Notes: generated by a model not told the origin, from the sequence alone. Shown: positions 26,738-35,997, counted from the stretch's first letter. The stretch is 64,000 bases of DNA from Holdemania sp. Marseille-P2844 (GCF_900120005.1 NZ_LT635447.1:62001-126000), one strand, 5' to 3'. Translations and numbers: made by a program.

Positions 26738-27775
26738 TTAAACCAGTACGATCTTGGCGGCCGGCAGCTGGATTTTGATCGTGTCGCCGGCTTTGTAAAG
26801 CGCGCCGGAGCCGTCGTTAACGACTAACCGCCCGATCGGTGTGCTCAGCTCATATTGATAGCTCTTGCCCAAATAGGTGCGGACCTCAATTTTAGCTGTG
26901 ACGGTGTTGCCAGCGGCCTCCTCATTCGTGACGATCTGGATATCGTCCGGACGGATCGTGCCCAGACATTCGCTTTTCCCACAATCCATCTTAGCGGTGA
27001 AGAGAGAACCGTCGTTGGCCCGATAGGTATTTTCTTGAGTCTTGCGCAGCTGGATGAAATTTTCAAAGCCGATAAACCGAGCGACAAACTCCGTTTTCGG
27101 CCGGGAGTAGATTTCCTCCGGTGTGCCGAACTGTTCGATCACGCCGCCGTTCATGACCGCGACTTTATCCGAAATCGAGAAGCATTCTTCCTGATCGTGA
27201 GTGACAAATACCGTCGTGATGCCCAGCTTCTTCTGCAGCCGCTTGATCTCGACGCGCATGTTCAGACGCAGCTTCGCGTCCAGATTGGACAACGGTTCGT
27301 CCAATAACAGTAAGCGCGGCTCAATGACCAGCGCCCGGGCCAGTGCGACACGCTGCCGCTGCCCGCCGGAGAGCTGCTTCGGAAAGCGCAGGGCGTACTC
27401 CGTCAGATCGCAGACCTCCAGAATTTCCTTGATCTTGCGGTCCATTTCCGCCTTTTCCATCTTTCTCAGCTTTAAGCCGAACGCGACGTTTTCATAGACG
27501 CTTAAATGCGGAAACAGCGCGTAGCTCTGGAAAACCAGACCGAAGTTGCGCTTATGCACCGGCACTTTCGTCATTTCTTCCGTATCGACAAACAGCTGAC
27601 CGCTGCTGGGAATGATGAATCCGGCAATGACCCGCAGTGTCGTCGTCTTGCCGCAGCCGGAAGGTCCTAACAGGGACACCAGCTCGCCTTCGCCGATCTC
27701 TAAATTCAGGCCCTTGAGGATCTGGGTTTTGCCGTCATAGCTGACGTTGATATCGTTTAAGGTTACCTTTGACAT
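26738..27775 (-). CDS. ABC transporter ATPase (PotA-like)
   Basis: 345 residues. Walker A LLGPSGCGKTTTLR, signature LSGGQRQRVALARAL, Walker B RLLLLDEPLSNLD and the switch His in VFVTHDQEE. The C-terminal TOBE-like domain (GTIRPDDIQIV, KIEVRTYLGKSYQYEL) is normal for PotA/importers of this type. It powers the transporter made with the two permeases and binding protein of this operon. Confidence 0.95.
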   Translation of the reverse strand: MSKVTLNDINVSYDGKTQILKGLNLEIGEGELVSLLGPSGCGKTTTLRVIAGFIIPSSGQLFVDTEEMTKVPVHKRNFGLVFQSYALFPHLSVYENVAFGLKLRKMEKAEMDRKIKEILEVCDLTEYALRFPKQLSGGQRQRVALARALVIEPRLLLLDEPLSNLDAKLRLNMRVEIKRLQKKLGITTVFVTHDQEECFSISDKVAVMNGGVIEQFGTPEEIYSRPKTEFVARFIGFENFIQLRKTQENTYRANDGSLFTAKMDCGKSECLGTIRPDDIQIVTNEEAAGNTVTAKIEVRTYLGKSYQYELSTPIGRLVVNDGSGALYKAGDTIKIQLPAAKIVLV

Positions 27776-27785
27776 GCTTTTCCTC

Positions 27786-28568
27786 CTACTTCGTCAGGGC
27801 CCCGATGCCCAGTGTCTTTTCGACCACAAACATGATCGCGATCGTCGCCGCCATCAGCAGCACGCTGACCGCCGAAACGGTCGGATCGTAGAAATATTCG
27901 ATGTAATTCATCAATGCCGTCGGCAGCGTCCGCACGCCCGGCCCGCTTAAGAACATCGAAACCGGAATGTTGTTGAAGGAATTGATGAACGCCAGCATAA
28001 ACGCCGCGACAATTCCTGAAGAAATATTCGGCAGCACGACCTTGAAGAACGCCTGCGCCTTGCCGCAGCCCAGCGTCCAGGCCATTTCCTCAATCGAAAA
28101 ATCAAATTGTTCCAGTGCAGAGCCGACAACCCGGATGACATAGGGCAGCACAACCAGGAAGTGACCGATCAGTAAGCCCTGCATGACCGGCAGCTTCAGC
28201 TTCAGAACGATGAACTGATATAACGAATAACCGACGACGATGCCCGGAATGATCGTCGGAGACAAGAAGAAGCTTTTCAGCAGTTTTTTGCCTCTGACGC
28301 TGTTGCGGCTGAGCGCATAAGCGGCCGGGACTCCGACCAGCAGCGCGATCAGCGTCGCCACGATCGCCAGCATGAAGCTGAGCTGGAAGCCGCTGAGGAA
28401 GGATTTCGTCGCGAAGACGTTGGCAAACCATTTGAAGGTAAAGCCGGAGATCGGGAAACTGATCGTCGGCGCCGTGTTGAACGCCGTCACCGCAATGATC
28501 GCCAGCGGCAGAAACAGAAAGCCGAACACAAGGCAGGCATAGAAGGTCAGAAATTTATTTTTACGCAT
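27786..28568 (-). CDS. ABC transporter permease (PotC-like)
   Basis: 260 residues with six predicted membrane segments and the EAA-type cytoplasmic loop EEMAWTLGCGKAQAFFKVVLP that contacts the ATPase. It shares its first base with the stop of the preceding permease gene, so translation is coupled. Substrate specificity is addressed under the binding protein. Confidence 0.94.
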   Translation of the reverse strand: MRKNKFLTFYACLVFGFLFLPLAIIAVTAFNTAPTISFPISGFTFKWFANVFATKSFLSGFQLSFMLAIVATLIALLVGVPAAYALSRNSVRGKKLLKSFFLSPTIIPGIVVGYSLYQFIVLKLKLPVMQGLLIGHFLVVLPYVIRVVGSALEQFDFSIEEMAWTLGCGKAQAFFKVVLPNISSGIVAAFMLAFINSFNNIPVSMFLSGPGVRTLPTALMNYIEYFYDPTVSAVSVLLMAATIAIMFVVEKTLGIGALTK

Positions 28569-29398
28569 CAGTTTTCACCCCGCTTATCCAGCCGGCCGGC
28601 AATGGCGTTGAGTCCCTTCATGACGATCAGCGTCGTCACGATCATGACTAACGCCACCACGCTCGCGCCGGTCCAGTCGTTGAGCGTCATCGCCCGCTGA
28701 TAGATCAGCGTCGACAGCAGCATGTTTTTCGGACCGCCTAATAACTGCGGCGTCGTGTACGCCGTCATCGCGCCGGTAAACACCAGCACCGCCCCGGTGA
28801 TGATGCCCGGGATCGACATTGGCAGAATAACCTTGACAAAGGAGAGCAGCCGGCTGGCGCCCAGACTTTCCGCCGCTTCCATCATATCATTGTCAATGTT
28901 TTCCATGACGCCGACCAGCGTGATGATCATTAGCGGCAGAAACAGATAGATCGTACCAACGAGAACGGAGAATTCGGTGTACAGCATCGACAGCGGCTGA
29001 TCGACCAGATGCAGCGCGGAAAGAATCTGATTTACGATGCCGTTCTTGCCGAGAATGTTGATCCAGGCAAAGGCTCGGATGACCGAGTTTGTCAGCATCG
29101 GAAACAGTGCGACGGACATCAGAATACCGCGCCATTTCTTTGAGACCCGGGAAATAAAATACGCCGTCGGAATCCCCAGAATCATGCAGACCAGCGTGCA
29201 GACTAACGCAATCCGCAGCGTCCGGACAAAGATTTTGATGTAATAAGGATCCTGGAAAAAGGCGATGTAGCGGCTTAACGTCACCGCTCCGCCTTCAAAT
29301 ACGGTCGGTAACAGAACCGCCAGCAGCGGAAGGATCAGCACGACCACAAGCAGGATCGTGATCGGCGCGATCAGCAGGATTGTTGACTGTTTTTTCAT
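28568..29398 (-). CDS. ABC transporter permease (PotB-like)
   Basis: 276 residues, six membrane segments, EAA loop MMEAAESLGASRLLSFVKVI. First gene of the transporter operon; ATG follows AGGAAGGGG and lies 24 bases after the T run of the riboswitch terminator, so the leader directly decides its transcription. Confidence 0.94.
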   Translation of the reverse strand: MKKQSTILLIAPITILLVVVLILPLLAVLLPTVFEGGAVTLSRYIAFFQDPYYIKIFVRTLRIALVCTLVCMILGIPTAYFISRVSKKWRGILMSVALFPMLTNSVIRAFAWINILGKNGIVNQILSALHLVDQPLSMLYTEFSVLVGTIYLFLPLMIITLVGVMENIDNDMMEAAESLGASRLLSFVKVILPMSIPGIITGAVLVFTGAMTAYTTPQLLGGPKNMLLSTLIYQRAMTLNDWTGASVVALVMIVTTLIVMKGLNAIAGRLDKRGEN

Positions 29399-29421
29399 GA
29401 GTTCCCCTTCCTGATTTCAAA

Positions 29422-29547
29422 TAAAAAACTTCTACCGGCACGATAGAAGTCACAGACAGAGTTGTCCCTTGAATTCTATCGTAGTCCAATATATAGCCAT
29501 TGGGTAGAAACTCTTCACGCTGTTCCCTGTGAAGATATACGATAAGA
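29422..29547 (-). ncRNA. Purine riboswitch, guanine-class core, with terminator
   Basis: On the minus strand, P1 (TATCGTA with TACGATA) encloses P2 (TCTTCAC/GTGAAGA), the invariant J2/3 GTTTCTACC, P3 (CCAAT/ATTGG) and J3/1 GACTAC. The specificity base (position 74 in the family) is C, at plus coordinate 29484, meaning a guanine/hypoxanthine pocket. A terminator follows: ACTTCTA and TAGAAGT arms, then T6. The 3' strand of P1 (ACGATAGAA) is exactly complementary to TTCTATCGT in the terminator's 5' part, so ligand binding should free the terminator and turn the operon off. L2 and L3 differ in length and sequence from the usual kissing loops. Confidence 0.87.
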
Positions 29548-29554
29548 CTCAATG

Positions 29555-29582
29555 ATTATAGCATAGAAATGTTTTTTGCAAA
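29555..29582 (-). promoter_or_regulatory. Promoter of the riboswitch operon
   Basis: Extended -10 TGCTATAAT (TATAAT at 29560-29555) with a weak TTTGCA 16 bases upstream. It lies just before the aptamer. Confidence 0.7.
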
Positions 29583-29730
29583 GTTGAAAATTTGCTTTCA
29601 TTTGTTTTTTTTCGTTCTTTTCTTAAAAAAAAGCCTTCATAAAGGGGGATTACCGAATTTTTCCTTCCTTTAAACATATGGAATTCCCCAATTCTTTCCA
29701 TTCTTAATTTTCACTTCTATTCTGTATGTA
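29583..29730. other. AT-rich intergenic stretch
   Basis: It lies between the riboswitch promoter and the next hairpin. It holds A and T runs and no ORF, repeat or leader I can recognise. Confidence 0.5.
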
Positions 29731-29750
29731 AGGCAGGCTGAGCCTGCCTT
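29731..29750 (-). terminator. Hairpin after the M15-like gene
   Basis: Arms AAGGCAGGC and GCCTGCCTT with a 3-base loop, 8 bases beyond the stop. Very stable, but the T run is poor. Confidence 0.65.
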
Positions 29751-29756
29751 GTCTGT

Positions 29757-30443
29757 TTATGGATCGATCACCGTCGGGGTTCGTCCGATGCCGACGACTT
29801 CCGCCGCAATTCTTCTCCAGGTCTGACAGCCGGCGATACCGTCTGCGCCCAAACCGTTATCGCGCTGATACTGAATCAGCGCTGTGCGGGTCGCGTTGCC
29901 GAATTTGCCATCCAGCCAGCGCGTCGAATAGCCCAGGGCATTCAGTGCGTCCTGCAGCACCAGCGTGTAGCAGCCCACCGAACCTTCACGCAGCGTCGGG
30001 AATCCCGATGTGCCGCCGCAGGCGCCGCGGGCATAACGGCGGTCGAAGTGAACCCAGGTCGGGGTCATCGACAGGGGTTCGACATAACCCCAGACGCCGA
30101 GGTTGTTCGCTGTCCGCCAGATCTGATTACGCTGACTTTGCGACAGCCGCTGGCCGACGTCAAAGGAGACGCCGACGTAATGCTGTGACTGCAGGCCGTG
30201 GCCGCCTTCCCAGATCCGCTTAAACGCGTAACCGACCGGAATCGCCGCGCCGTAGGTCCGCCGGGTGGCGTTCCAGGCTTCCATCGCCGTCGTCGTCGTC
30301 CAGAAAACCGTGGACCGGCTGGAACCACGGAATTCCCGGACTAATAACGTCCTGCCGTAGGAATACGGCATCGGGTCGTTTTCTGCCCGCCATTCCGTAT
30401 AAATCTGATTGGTGTCCGGATCATAAACCATAATTTTTGCCAT
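29757..30443 (-). CDS. M15-like peptidase with peptidoglycan-binding domain
   Basis: 228 residues. The N-terminal two-thirds carry the Zn motif of D,D-carboxypeptidase/endolysin-type M15 enzymes: LQSQHYVGVSFDVGQ (His and Asp) and PTWVHFDRR (His). The C-terminus is a PG_binding_1 repeat (LQDALNALGYSTRWLDGKFG, RTALIQYQRDNGLGADGIAG). No signal peptide is visible, so export may be non-classical, or it is phage- or lysis-derived. ATG follows GGAGGTGA. A tight terminator lies between it and the upstream gene, so it is transcribed alone. Confidence 0.82.
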   Translation of the reverse strand: MAKIMVYDPDTNQIYTEWRAENDPMPYSYGRTLLVREFRGSSRSTVFWTTTTAMEAWNATRRTYGAAIPVGYAFKRIWEGGHGLQSQHYVGVSFDVGQRLSQSQRNQIWRTANNLGVWGYVEPLSMTPTWVHFDRRYARGACGGTSGFPTLREGSVGCYTLVLQDALNALGYSTRWLDGKFGNATRTALIQYQRDNGLGADGIAGCQTWRRIAAEVVGIGRTPTVIDP

Positions 30444-30479
30444 TGATCTCACCTCCTCATTCATGTCTATGCAGGAAAA

Positions 30480-30504
30480 GAAAAACGGCGTGGATAAACG
30501 CCGA
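30480..30504 (-). terminator. Terminator of the 30559 gene
   Basis: Arms CGGCGT (30503-30498) and ACGCCG (30491-30486) with loop TTATCC and T5 on the minus strand. Confidence 0.85.
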
Positions 30505-30558
30505 TCTTGATGAAAGTTTATAGCGTATGAACAGCGGCATTCGAGACAATCAGCTTAT

Positions 30559-31233
30559 TCAGGCATCTAAAAAGGAGAAATCGGCGTCGAATAAGGAAAG
30601 TAGTTCTTTCAGTGCAGATTCGGATAGCGAATCTTCCCCTGTCAGCTGCACAAAAATCACACGGTTTTCCCGCCGCAGGAAAAAACAGGTGTCCTGTGTG
30701 CCAGGAATCTGCGCCTGCCGGATCTGTCGGATTGCCGCCTGTGGATCCTTCAGGACCTGACTTTCTTCAAACGTCAGCGATGCAAGCCAAGTTTCGTCAA
30801 GTTCCTCCGGCAGCCGCAGACAGCTGGTTTTACAACGTGTCTGCGCATTTCGCTGGCCTTTCAGATAGCCGCGCAGATCCTGCTTCATCAAATTCATAAG
30901 CTGCAAAGGCCGTGCCGACTCGATCAGCGATACGCTTGCCTTCAAAAGACTGCCTGCGTCCTCACAGCGCAGCTGTACCGTGTAATTGAGTTCCCCCAGA
31001 GCATCGCGATGCGCATCCTGACCGCTGGCTGTGAAATGATCGCAGCCGAAAGGTTTCAGCGACAACAAGACCGGCGATACTCTTTCCTGGTGTTTGAAAT
31101 ATAGAAAAGCGCCCAGGGCAACGACAAGTACACTCAGCAGACACCGGTTTCGCCATTTCCGATGTTTTCGGCTGCGCTCCCATGCGTATTTCAATTCATC
31201 CCCCAGCGACGTTGAATTTTCATTTTTGACCAT
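30559..31233 (-). CDS. Membrane-anchored protein of unknown function (paralog 1)
   Basis: 224 residues: a basic cytoplasmic N-terminus (RSRKHRKWRNR), one membrane helix (CLLSVLVVALGAFLYF), then an extracytoplasmic domain with several Cys. It is a distant paralog of the next gene upstream: LLSLKPFGCDHF against LISMKPFGCETY, followed by a beta hairpin and Cys, and both ending with LxxxxxADxSF. I recognise no family. ATG follows GGAGG. Confidence 0.75.
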   Translation of the reverse strand: MVKNENSTSLGDELKYAWERSRKHRKWRNRCLLSVLVVALGAFLYFKHQERVSPVLLSLKPFGCDHFTASGQDAHRDALGELNYTVQLRCEDAGSLLKASVSLIESARPLQLMNLMKQDLRGYLKGQRNAQTRCKTSCLRLPEELDETWLASLTFEESQVLKDPQAAIRQIRQAQIPGTQDTCFFLRRENRVIFVQLTGEDSLSESALKELLSLFDADFSFLDA

Positions 31234-31359
31234 CTTCAGTTTCCTCCAAGCTGAACAGCCTTAAGCTTACCTTGGGAATATCTTGTTTTCTCCTTGTATA
31301 TTTCAATTTTTTACTTGAAAAGTCTAATCTTCGCAGCGGAAAAAGAAATTCATATTGTT

Positions 31360-31998
31360 TTATTGTTCTATGATAAACGATAGATCCGCATTAAGAAAGG
31401 TCCGCAATTCTTCAACACCTTCCTTTGTCAGTAATTCCTCTGAACTCATCGTGATCGCCGCTGCCCGGCCGTCTCTGCACAGAATGAAGAACAACGCTTC
31501 TGTACCTTCCGGCTGAAAGGCTTCAATTTGTGTCTTGAGTTGCTGTAACGGCTGATGTAGCCCCGCTTCTGTCAAGCTCATCGCAGCCACTTGTTCTTGC
31601 GTTACCTTGTTTGGCATCACGTCTTCCGCATGTCCGCGCACTACATTCTCGAAATAAGTACTCAATTCCGATCGAATTCGTTGATCCAGCCAATCGGTTT
31701 CGTCAGAACGGAACAGCGAAGCACGCAGAGTCATTCCCACTTTTCCATATTTCTTACAGTTCATTTCGATTTGATAACGCTGATTGCCCGCTTGTGCGCT
31801 GGCTGTCTTCCTTGTAATTTCATAGGTTTCGCAGCCAAACGGCTTCATCGAGATCAGCGCCGTTTCCGCAACTTGTTGATTGCGCGCAAACAGCCAGGAA
31901 CAGCAGCCCAGACCGATAAGAAAATATATTTTCCAACACACCTGCTTGTTCGCTGTTTTCATAATACGTCTTATTTCATTCATATCTTCTTTAAACAT
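31360..31998 (-). CDS. Membrane-anchored protein of unknown function (paralog 2)
   Basis: 212 residues with one N-terminal membrane helix (VCWKIYFLIGLGCCSWLFA) and an outside domain that matches the neighbour at 30559 in motif order (MKPFGCETYEI, QIEMNCKKYG, C-terminal FLNADLSFI). Preceded by AAAGGGA. The two genes are 126 bases apart, same strand, and probably arose by duplication. Function unknown. Confidence 0.75.
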   Translation of the reverse strand: MFKEDMNEIRRIMKTANKQVCWKIYFLIGLGCCSWLFARNQQVAETALISMKPFGCETYEITRKTASAQAGNQRYQIEMNCKKYGKVGMTLRASLFRSDETDWLDQRIRSELSTYFENVVRGHAEDVMPNKVTQEQVAAMSLTEAGLHQPLQQLKTQIEAFQPEGTEALFFILCRDGRAAAITMSSEELLTKEGVEELRTFLNADLSFIIEQ

Positions 31999-32084
31999 AA
32001 ATTATCCCTTTCAACCAGCCTCTATGTTTCCATTGTAATCTTTTTTACGGCTTTTGCCTATCAACTTCACTTGTTTATAAAGAC

Positions 32085-32118
32085 AAAAAAACACGGAACT
32101 TCCCAGGAAATCCCGTGT
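32085..32118 (-). terminator. Terminator of the opp operon
   Basis: Arms ACACGG and CCGTGT with an inner region and T7 on the minus strand, 9 bases beyond the oppF stop. Confidence 0.85.
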
Positions 32119-32126
32119 GATACAGC

Positions 32127-33116
32127 TTATCGTTTTGATCCCGCTTGAAACTGGAAGCAGGAAACCTGACGGCCGTTGATGATCGACGGCTGCGGTTTGG
32201 CTTTGGCACATTCCTCGGTCGCGTATGGACAGCGGGTGCGGAAAGCGCAGCCTGACGGCGGATCCAGCGGACTCGGCAGCTCGCCCTGCAGAACGATCCG
32301 CTTCTTGGACTTGCCGATTTCCGGATCCGGAATCGGAACAGCCGATAACAGCGCTTTGGTGTAAGGATGCATCGGGTTGTGATACAAATCGCTGCTTTCG
32401 CCGATCTCCACCATGTTGCCCAGATACATGACGCCGATTCGGTCAGAAATATGCTTGACCATGCTCAGATCATGAGCCACAAACAGATAGGAAATGCCCA
32501 ATTCCTTCTGAATGTTCTTCAACAGATTGATAATCTGTGCCTGAATGGAAACGTCCAGTGCGGAAATTGGTTCGTCGCAGATGATGAAATCCGGATTCAG
32601 CGCCAACGTTCTGGCGATCGAAATGCGCTGCCGCTGGCCGCCGGAGAATTCATGCGGATAGCGGCGAATATGGTCCGGTTTCAATCCGACGATTTTCAAC
32701 AGCTCCACGACCCGGTCTTCACGTTCTTTTGAACTGTTGTAAATATTGTGGATATCCATCGGTTCCCGGATGATTTCGCCAACGGTCATTCGCGGGTTCA
32801 GCGATGCATACGGATCCTGGAAAATCATCTGAACCGATTTCCGGAATTCTTTTAACTCCTTGCCTTTCAGCTTGGTGATATCCTGCCCTTTGTATTCAAT
32901 CGTGCCGGCTGTCGGTTCGTATAATTTCACGATCGTGCGGCCCAGCGTGGATTTTCCACAGCCGGATTCACCGACTAATCCAAAGGTTTCGCCTTTATGA
33001 ATTTCAAAGCTGACGCCGTCGACAGCCTTGACAATCTGCTTCTTCGAAAACATGCCCTTGGTGACGTCGAAATGGGTCTTCAGGTCGGTAACTTTTAAAA
33101 TGACTTCGCTGTTCAT
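32127..33116 (-). CDS. oppF: Oligopeptide ABC transporter ATPase
   Basis: 329 residues. Walker [16 protein letters not shown], signature [15 protein letters not shown], Walker [16 protein letters not shown], and the Opp/Dpp C-terminal Fe-S-like Cys cluster ([18 protein letters not shown]). Forms the ATPase pair with oppD, whose stop it overlaps by 4 bases. Last gene of the operon. Confidence 0.95.
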   Translation of the reverse strand: MNSEVILKVTDLKTHFDVTKGMFSKKQIVKAVDGVSFEIHKGETFGLVGESGCGKSTLGRTIVKLYEPTAGTIEYKGQDITKLKGKELKEFRKSVQMIFQDPYASLNPRMTVGEIIREPMDIHNIYNSSKEREDRVVELLKIVGLKPDHIRRYPHEFSGGQRQRISIARTLALNPDFIICDEPISALDVSIQAQIINLLKNIQKELGISYLFVAHDLSMVKHISDRIGVMYLGNMVEIGESSDLYHNPMHPYTKALLSAVPIPDPEIGKSKKRIVLQGELPSPLDPPSGCAFRTRCPYATEECAKAKPQPSIINGRQVSCFQFQAGSKR

Positions 33117-34120
33117 TTTTTACCCTCCCTTTTCTTCAATTCATTAAGCCAGCAGGCGCATTCGTGCGTTTTGGAGAAAGCCGTGGCGGAAGGCATCTGT
33201 TCCTTACAGATCCGCATGGCCTTTTCACAGCGGTCGACAAACGGACAACCCTTCGGCGGATTTAATAAATCCGGCGGAGAGCCCGGGATCGGCTGAAGAT
33301 CTTTGTCGTCGTCCTCCGGATTGTTGATGCAGTTCAACAGCCCCTGAGTATAAGGATGCTTCGGCTCATAGAAAATTTCTTTGTCCGTGCCGATTTCAAC
33401 TATCTTGCCGCCGTACATAATCGCGATCCGGTTGCACAAACTGGCGACAACGCCCAGATCGTGGGTAATCATAATGACGGAGGAACCAAGCTTTTCTTTC
33501 ATATCCTGGATCAGTTCCAGCACCTGCGCCTGGATTGTTACGTCCAGCGCAGTTGTCGGTTCGTCCGCAATGATCAGCTTTGGATTGCAGGCCAGCGCCA
33601 TCGCAATGATAATCCGCTGCCGCATGCCGCCGGAAAACTCGTAAGGGTATTGATTCATCCGCTTTTCCGGAGAAGGTATGCCAACCTGACGCATCAGCTC
33701 AATCGCTTTCTGTTCGCATTCTTTCTTCGACATCTTCGTATGATTCTGCAGCGGTTCGATCAGCTGTGTGCCGATTTTCAAAACCGGATTCAAAAACGTC
33801 ATCGGATCCTGGAAAATCATCGCCATGTCGTTGCCGCGGATATGCTGCATCGTCTTTTCATATTCCGTATGATTCTTAAATGCGGATTCATGGATTTTCC
33901 TGCCGTCAAACAAAATATCTTCCGCAGTGATCTTGCCGTTATCCGCCAATAAACCCATGACGGAATACATCGTCTGGCTCTTGCCGGAACCGGATTCACC
34001 GACGATGCCGAGCACTTCCTGCGGATAAACGCAGAACGAGACGTCACGGACCGCGTGCACCGTGCCCTGATCGGTGGAGAAATCCACGGTCAGATGATCA
34101 ACTTTCAACAGTTCATTCAT
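33113..34120 (-). CDS. oppD: Oligopeptide ABC transporter ATPase
   Basis: 335 residues from the ATG chosen (NELLKVDHLTVDF); the 19-codon upstream extension overlaps the permease and has no ribosome site. Walker A GIVGESGSGKSQ, signature YEFSGGMRQRIIIAMAL, Walker B LIIADEPTTALDVT, C-terminal GCPFVDRCEKAMRIC. Partner of OppF. Confidence 0.95.
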   Translation of the reverse strand: MNELLKVDHLTVDFSTDQGTVHAVRDVSFCVYPQEVLGIVGESGSGKSQTMYSVMGLLADNGKITAEDILFDGRKIHESAFKNHTEYEKTMQHIRGNDMAMIFQDPMTFLNPVLKIGTQLIEPLQNHTKMSKKECEQKAIELMRQVGIPSPEKRMNQYPYEFSGGMRQRIIIAMALACNPKLIIADEPTTALDVTIQAQVLELIQDMKEKLGSSVIMITHDLGVVASLCNRIAIMYGGKIVEIGTDKEIFYEPKHPYTQGLLNCINNPEDDDKDLQPIPGSPPDLLNPPKGCPFVDRCEKAMRICKEQMPSATAFSKTHECACWLNELKKREGKK

Positions 34121-34133
34121 GGTTTTCTCCTCC

Positions 34134-35060
34134 TTATCTCTTCTTCGGATCCAGCGCTTCGCCGAAACCATCGCCAATGAAGTTCAGCGACAACATCGTC
34201 AGACAGATCGCCGCGACCGGCCAGATAATCTGAATTGGATAGCTCTGCACCAGACCGCGGGCTTCCGAAGCCAAAGTGCCCCAGCTTGCCTGCGGCGCGC
34301 TGATGCCGATGCCGATGAAGCTCAGGAACGCTTCGGTAAAGATCGCGTTCGGCACCATTAAGGTTGCGGAAACGATGATCGGTCCCATACAGTTGATAAT
34401 CAGATGTTTAAACAGGATCCTTTTCTTACTGGCGCCGATGACAAACGCCGCCATCGAGAATTCCTGCTGCTTCAGTGTCTGGATCTGCGAGCGGACCTGC
34501 CGGGCCATGCCGACCCAGGAGGAAATGGAAATGCCTAACAAGACCGAAAACATATTCGATCCGAAAATCATCATGATCAGGATGACGTACAGCATCGACG
34601 GAATCGCATAGATGCAGTCGACGATCCGCATCATGACCATATCAACCTTGCCGCCGACAAAGCCGCTGATCCCGCCGTAAATAACGCCGATGATCAGATT
34701 CAGAAACGCGGCGACAAACCCGATCGTTAGGGAAATCCGCGCGCCGTACATAACGCGCACCATGATATCGCGGCCCAGCTTGTCCGTGCCCATCAGATGC
34801 ACCATATTCGGCAAAGCATTGCGGTTGGCCAGATCCTGACCGTCATAGGTAAACGGAGAAACCATCGGAATGATGATCGCCGCCAGAGTGATTAAAATCA
34901 AAAAGATCAATCCGAACAGAGCCAGCTTATTCTTTTTGAAACGCCGCCAGGCATCCTGGAGATAAGTTTTGCTTTCAATGGCAATAAATTCGTTGTTTTT
35001 TTCGCTGCTGTCCAGCGGTTCAAACAGACTGTCATCCAGCACGAGTTCTTTTTCTTCCAT
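34134..35060 (-). CDS. oppC: Oligopeptide ABC transporter permease
   Basis: 308 residues. A cytoplasmic N-terminal tail rich in acidic residues, then six membrane segments and an EAA-type loop (MAAFVIGASKKRILFKHLI), typical of OppC. ATG follows AGGGAG. Works with OppB as the membrane channel. Confidence 0.94.
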   Translation of the reverse strand: MEEKELVLDDSLFEPLDSSEKNNEFIAIESKTYLQDAWRRFKKNKLALFGLIFLILITLAAIIIPMVSPFTYDGQDLANRNALPNMVHLMGTDKLGRDIMVRVMYGARISLTIGFVAAFLNLIIGVIYGGISGFVGGKVDMVMMRIVDCIYAIPSMLYVILIMMIFGSNMFSVLLGISISSWVGMARQVRSQIQTLKQQEFSMAAFVIGASKKRILFKHLIINCMGPIIVSATLMVPNAIFTEAFLSFIGIGISAPQASWGTLASEARGLVQSYPIQIIWPVAAICLTMLSLNFIGDGFGEALDPKKR

Positions 35061-35073
35061 CGCTAGCTCCCTT

Positions 35074-35997
35074 CTAGCTGTCCAGCTTGATCCGCGGATC
35101 AACGACAGCGTTCAAAATATCGGTGATGATGTTGGCGATGATGATAAAAGCGCCGAAGAAAATCGTCAGGCCCATAATCATCGTATAGTCACGGTTGGAA
35201 ATACTTGTCACGTATTCCGCACCGATCCCCGGTACCGAAAACAGACTTTCAATAACGAACGAGCCTGTCATCAGCGTGGCGATCAGCGGTCCGGCATAAG
35301 TGATGACTGGAATCATCGCGTTTTTCAAACCATGTTTCACAATGACCTTCAGCTGAGAGGAACCCTTGGATCGGGCTAAAACCATATAATCCTGACGCAT
35401 GACTTCCATCATGCTGGAACGGGTCAGTCGGGCGATCATCGCGATCGGCGAAAGCGCCAGAGATACTGCCGGCAGCACATAGTGCTTCCAGCTTGACAAG
35501 CCGACGATCGGGAACATGTGCAGCCAGACCCCGAACACAATCATCAACAACAGCGCCAACAGGAATCCCGGAATACTGACGCCGGCAGTCGCGATTGCAA
35601 TGACGAGGTTGTCGACCCATTTATGTTTGGTAAAGGCTGCGATCGTGCCCAGCGTAATGCCGACCACCATCGCGATCACAAACGAGACAAAGCCCAGCTT
35701 CGCCGTGACCGGCATGCCAATCGCAATAATTTCGTTAACGCTGCGGCCTTTACGGAAGGTCGACACGCCGAAATCTCCCTGGACAGCGCTTTTCATATAA
35801 ATGACATACTGTTCCAGAACCGGTTTGTCCAGATTGTACTTCGCCATCAGCTTTTCCTGAACGGAAGCCGGAATTTTCGTGTTTTCACCAGCAAACGGAG
35901 AACCCGGTATAATCTTCATCAAAAAAAAGGTTACGGTCGCCAGAATGAACAACGTCAAAATTCCGACGCCAATCCGTTTTAATACATACTTAAACAT
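35074..35997 (-). CDS. oppB: Oligopeptide ABC transporter permease
   Basis: 307 residues. The N-terminus FKYVLKRIGVGILTLFILATVTF and LARSKGSSQLKVIVKHGLKNA (EAA loop) are characteristic of OppB. It has six membrane segments. It follows oppA after about 210 bases containing a stable hairpin. Confidence 0.95.
   Translation of the reverse strand: MFKYVLKRIGVGILTLFILATVTFFLMKIIPGSPFAGENTKIPASVQEKLMAKYNLDKPVLEQYVIYMKSAVQGDFGVSTFRKGRSVNEIIAIGMPVTAKLGFVSFVIAMVVGITLGTIAAFTKHKWVDNLVIAIATAGVSIPGFLLALLLMIVFGVWLHMFPIVGLSSWKHYVLPAVSLALSPIAMIARLTRSSMMEVMRQDYMVLARSKGSSQLKVIVKHGLKNAMIPVITYAGPLIATLMTGSFVIESLFSVPGIGAEYVTSISNRDYTMIMGLTIFFGAFIIIANIITDILNAVVDPRIKLDS

Noticed and set aside
25510-29398. Plain annotation as spermidine/putrescine importer
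   Set aside because: The guanine-class leader and two purine-type deaminases make polyamine transport less likely.
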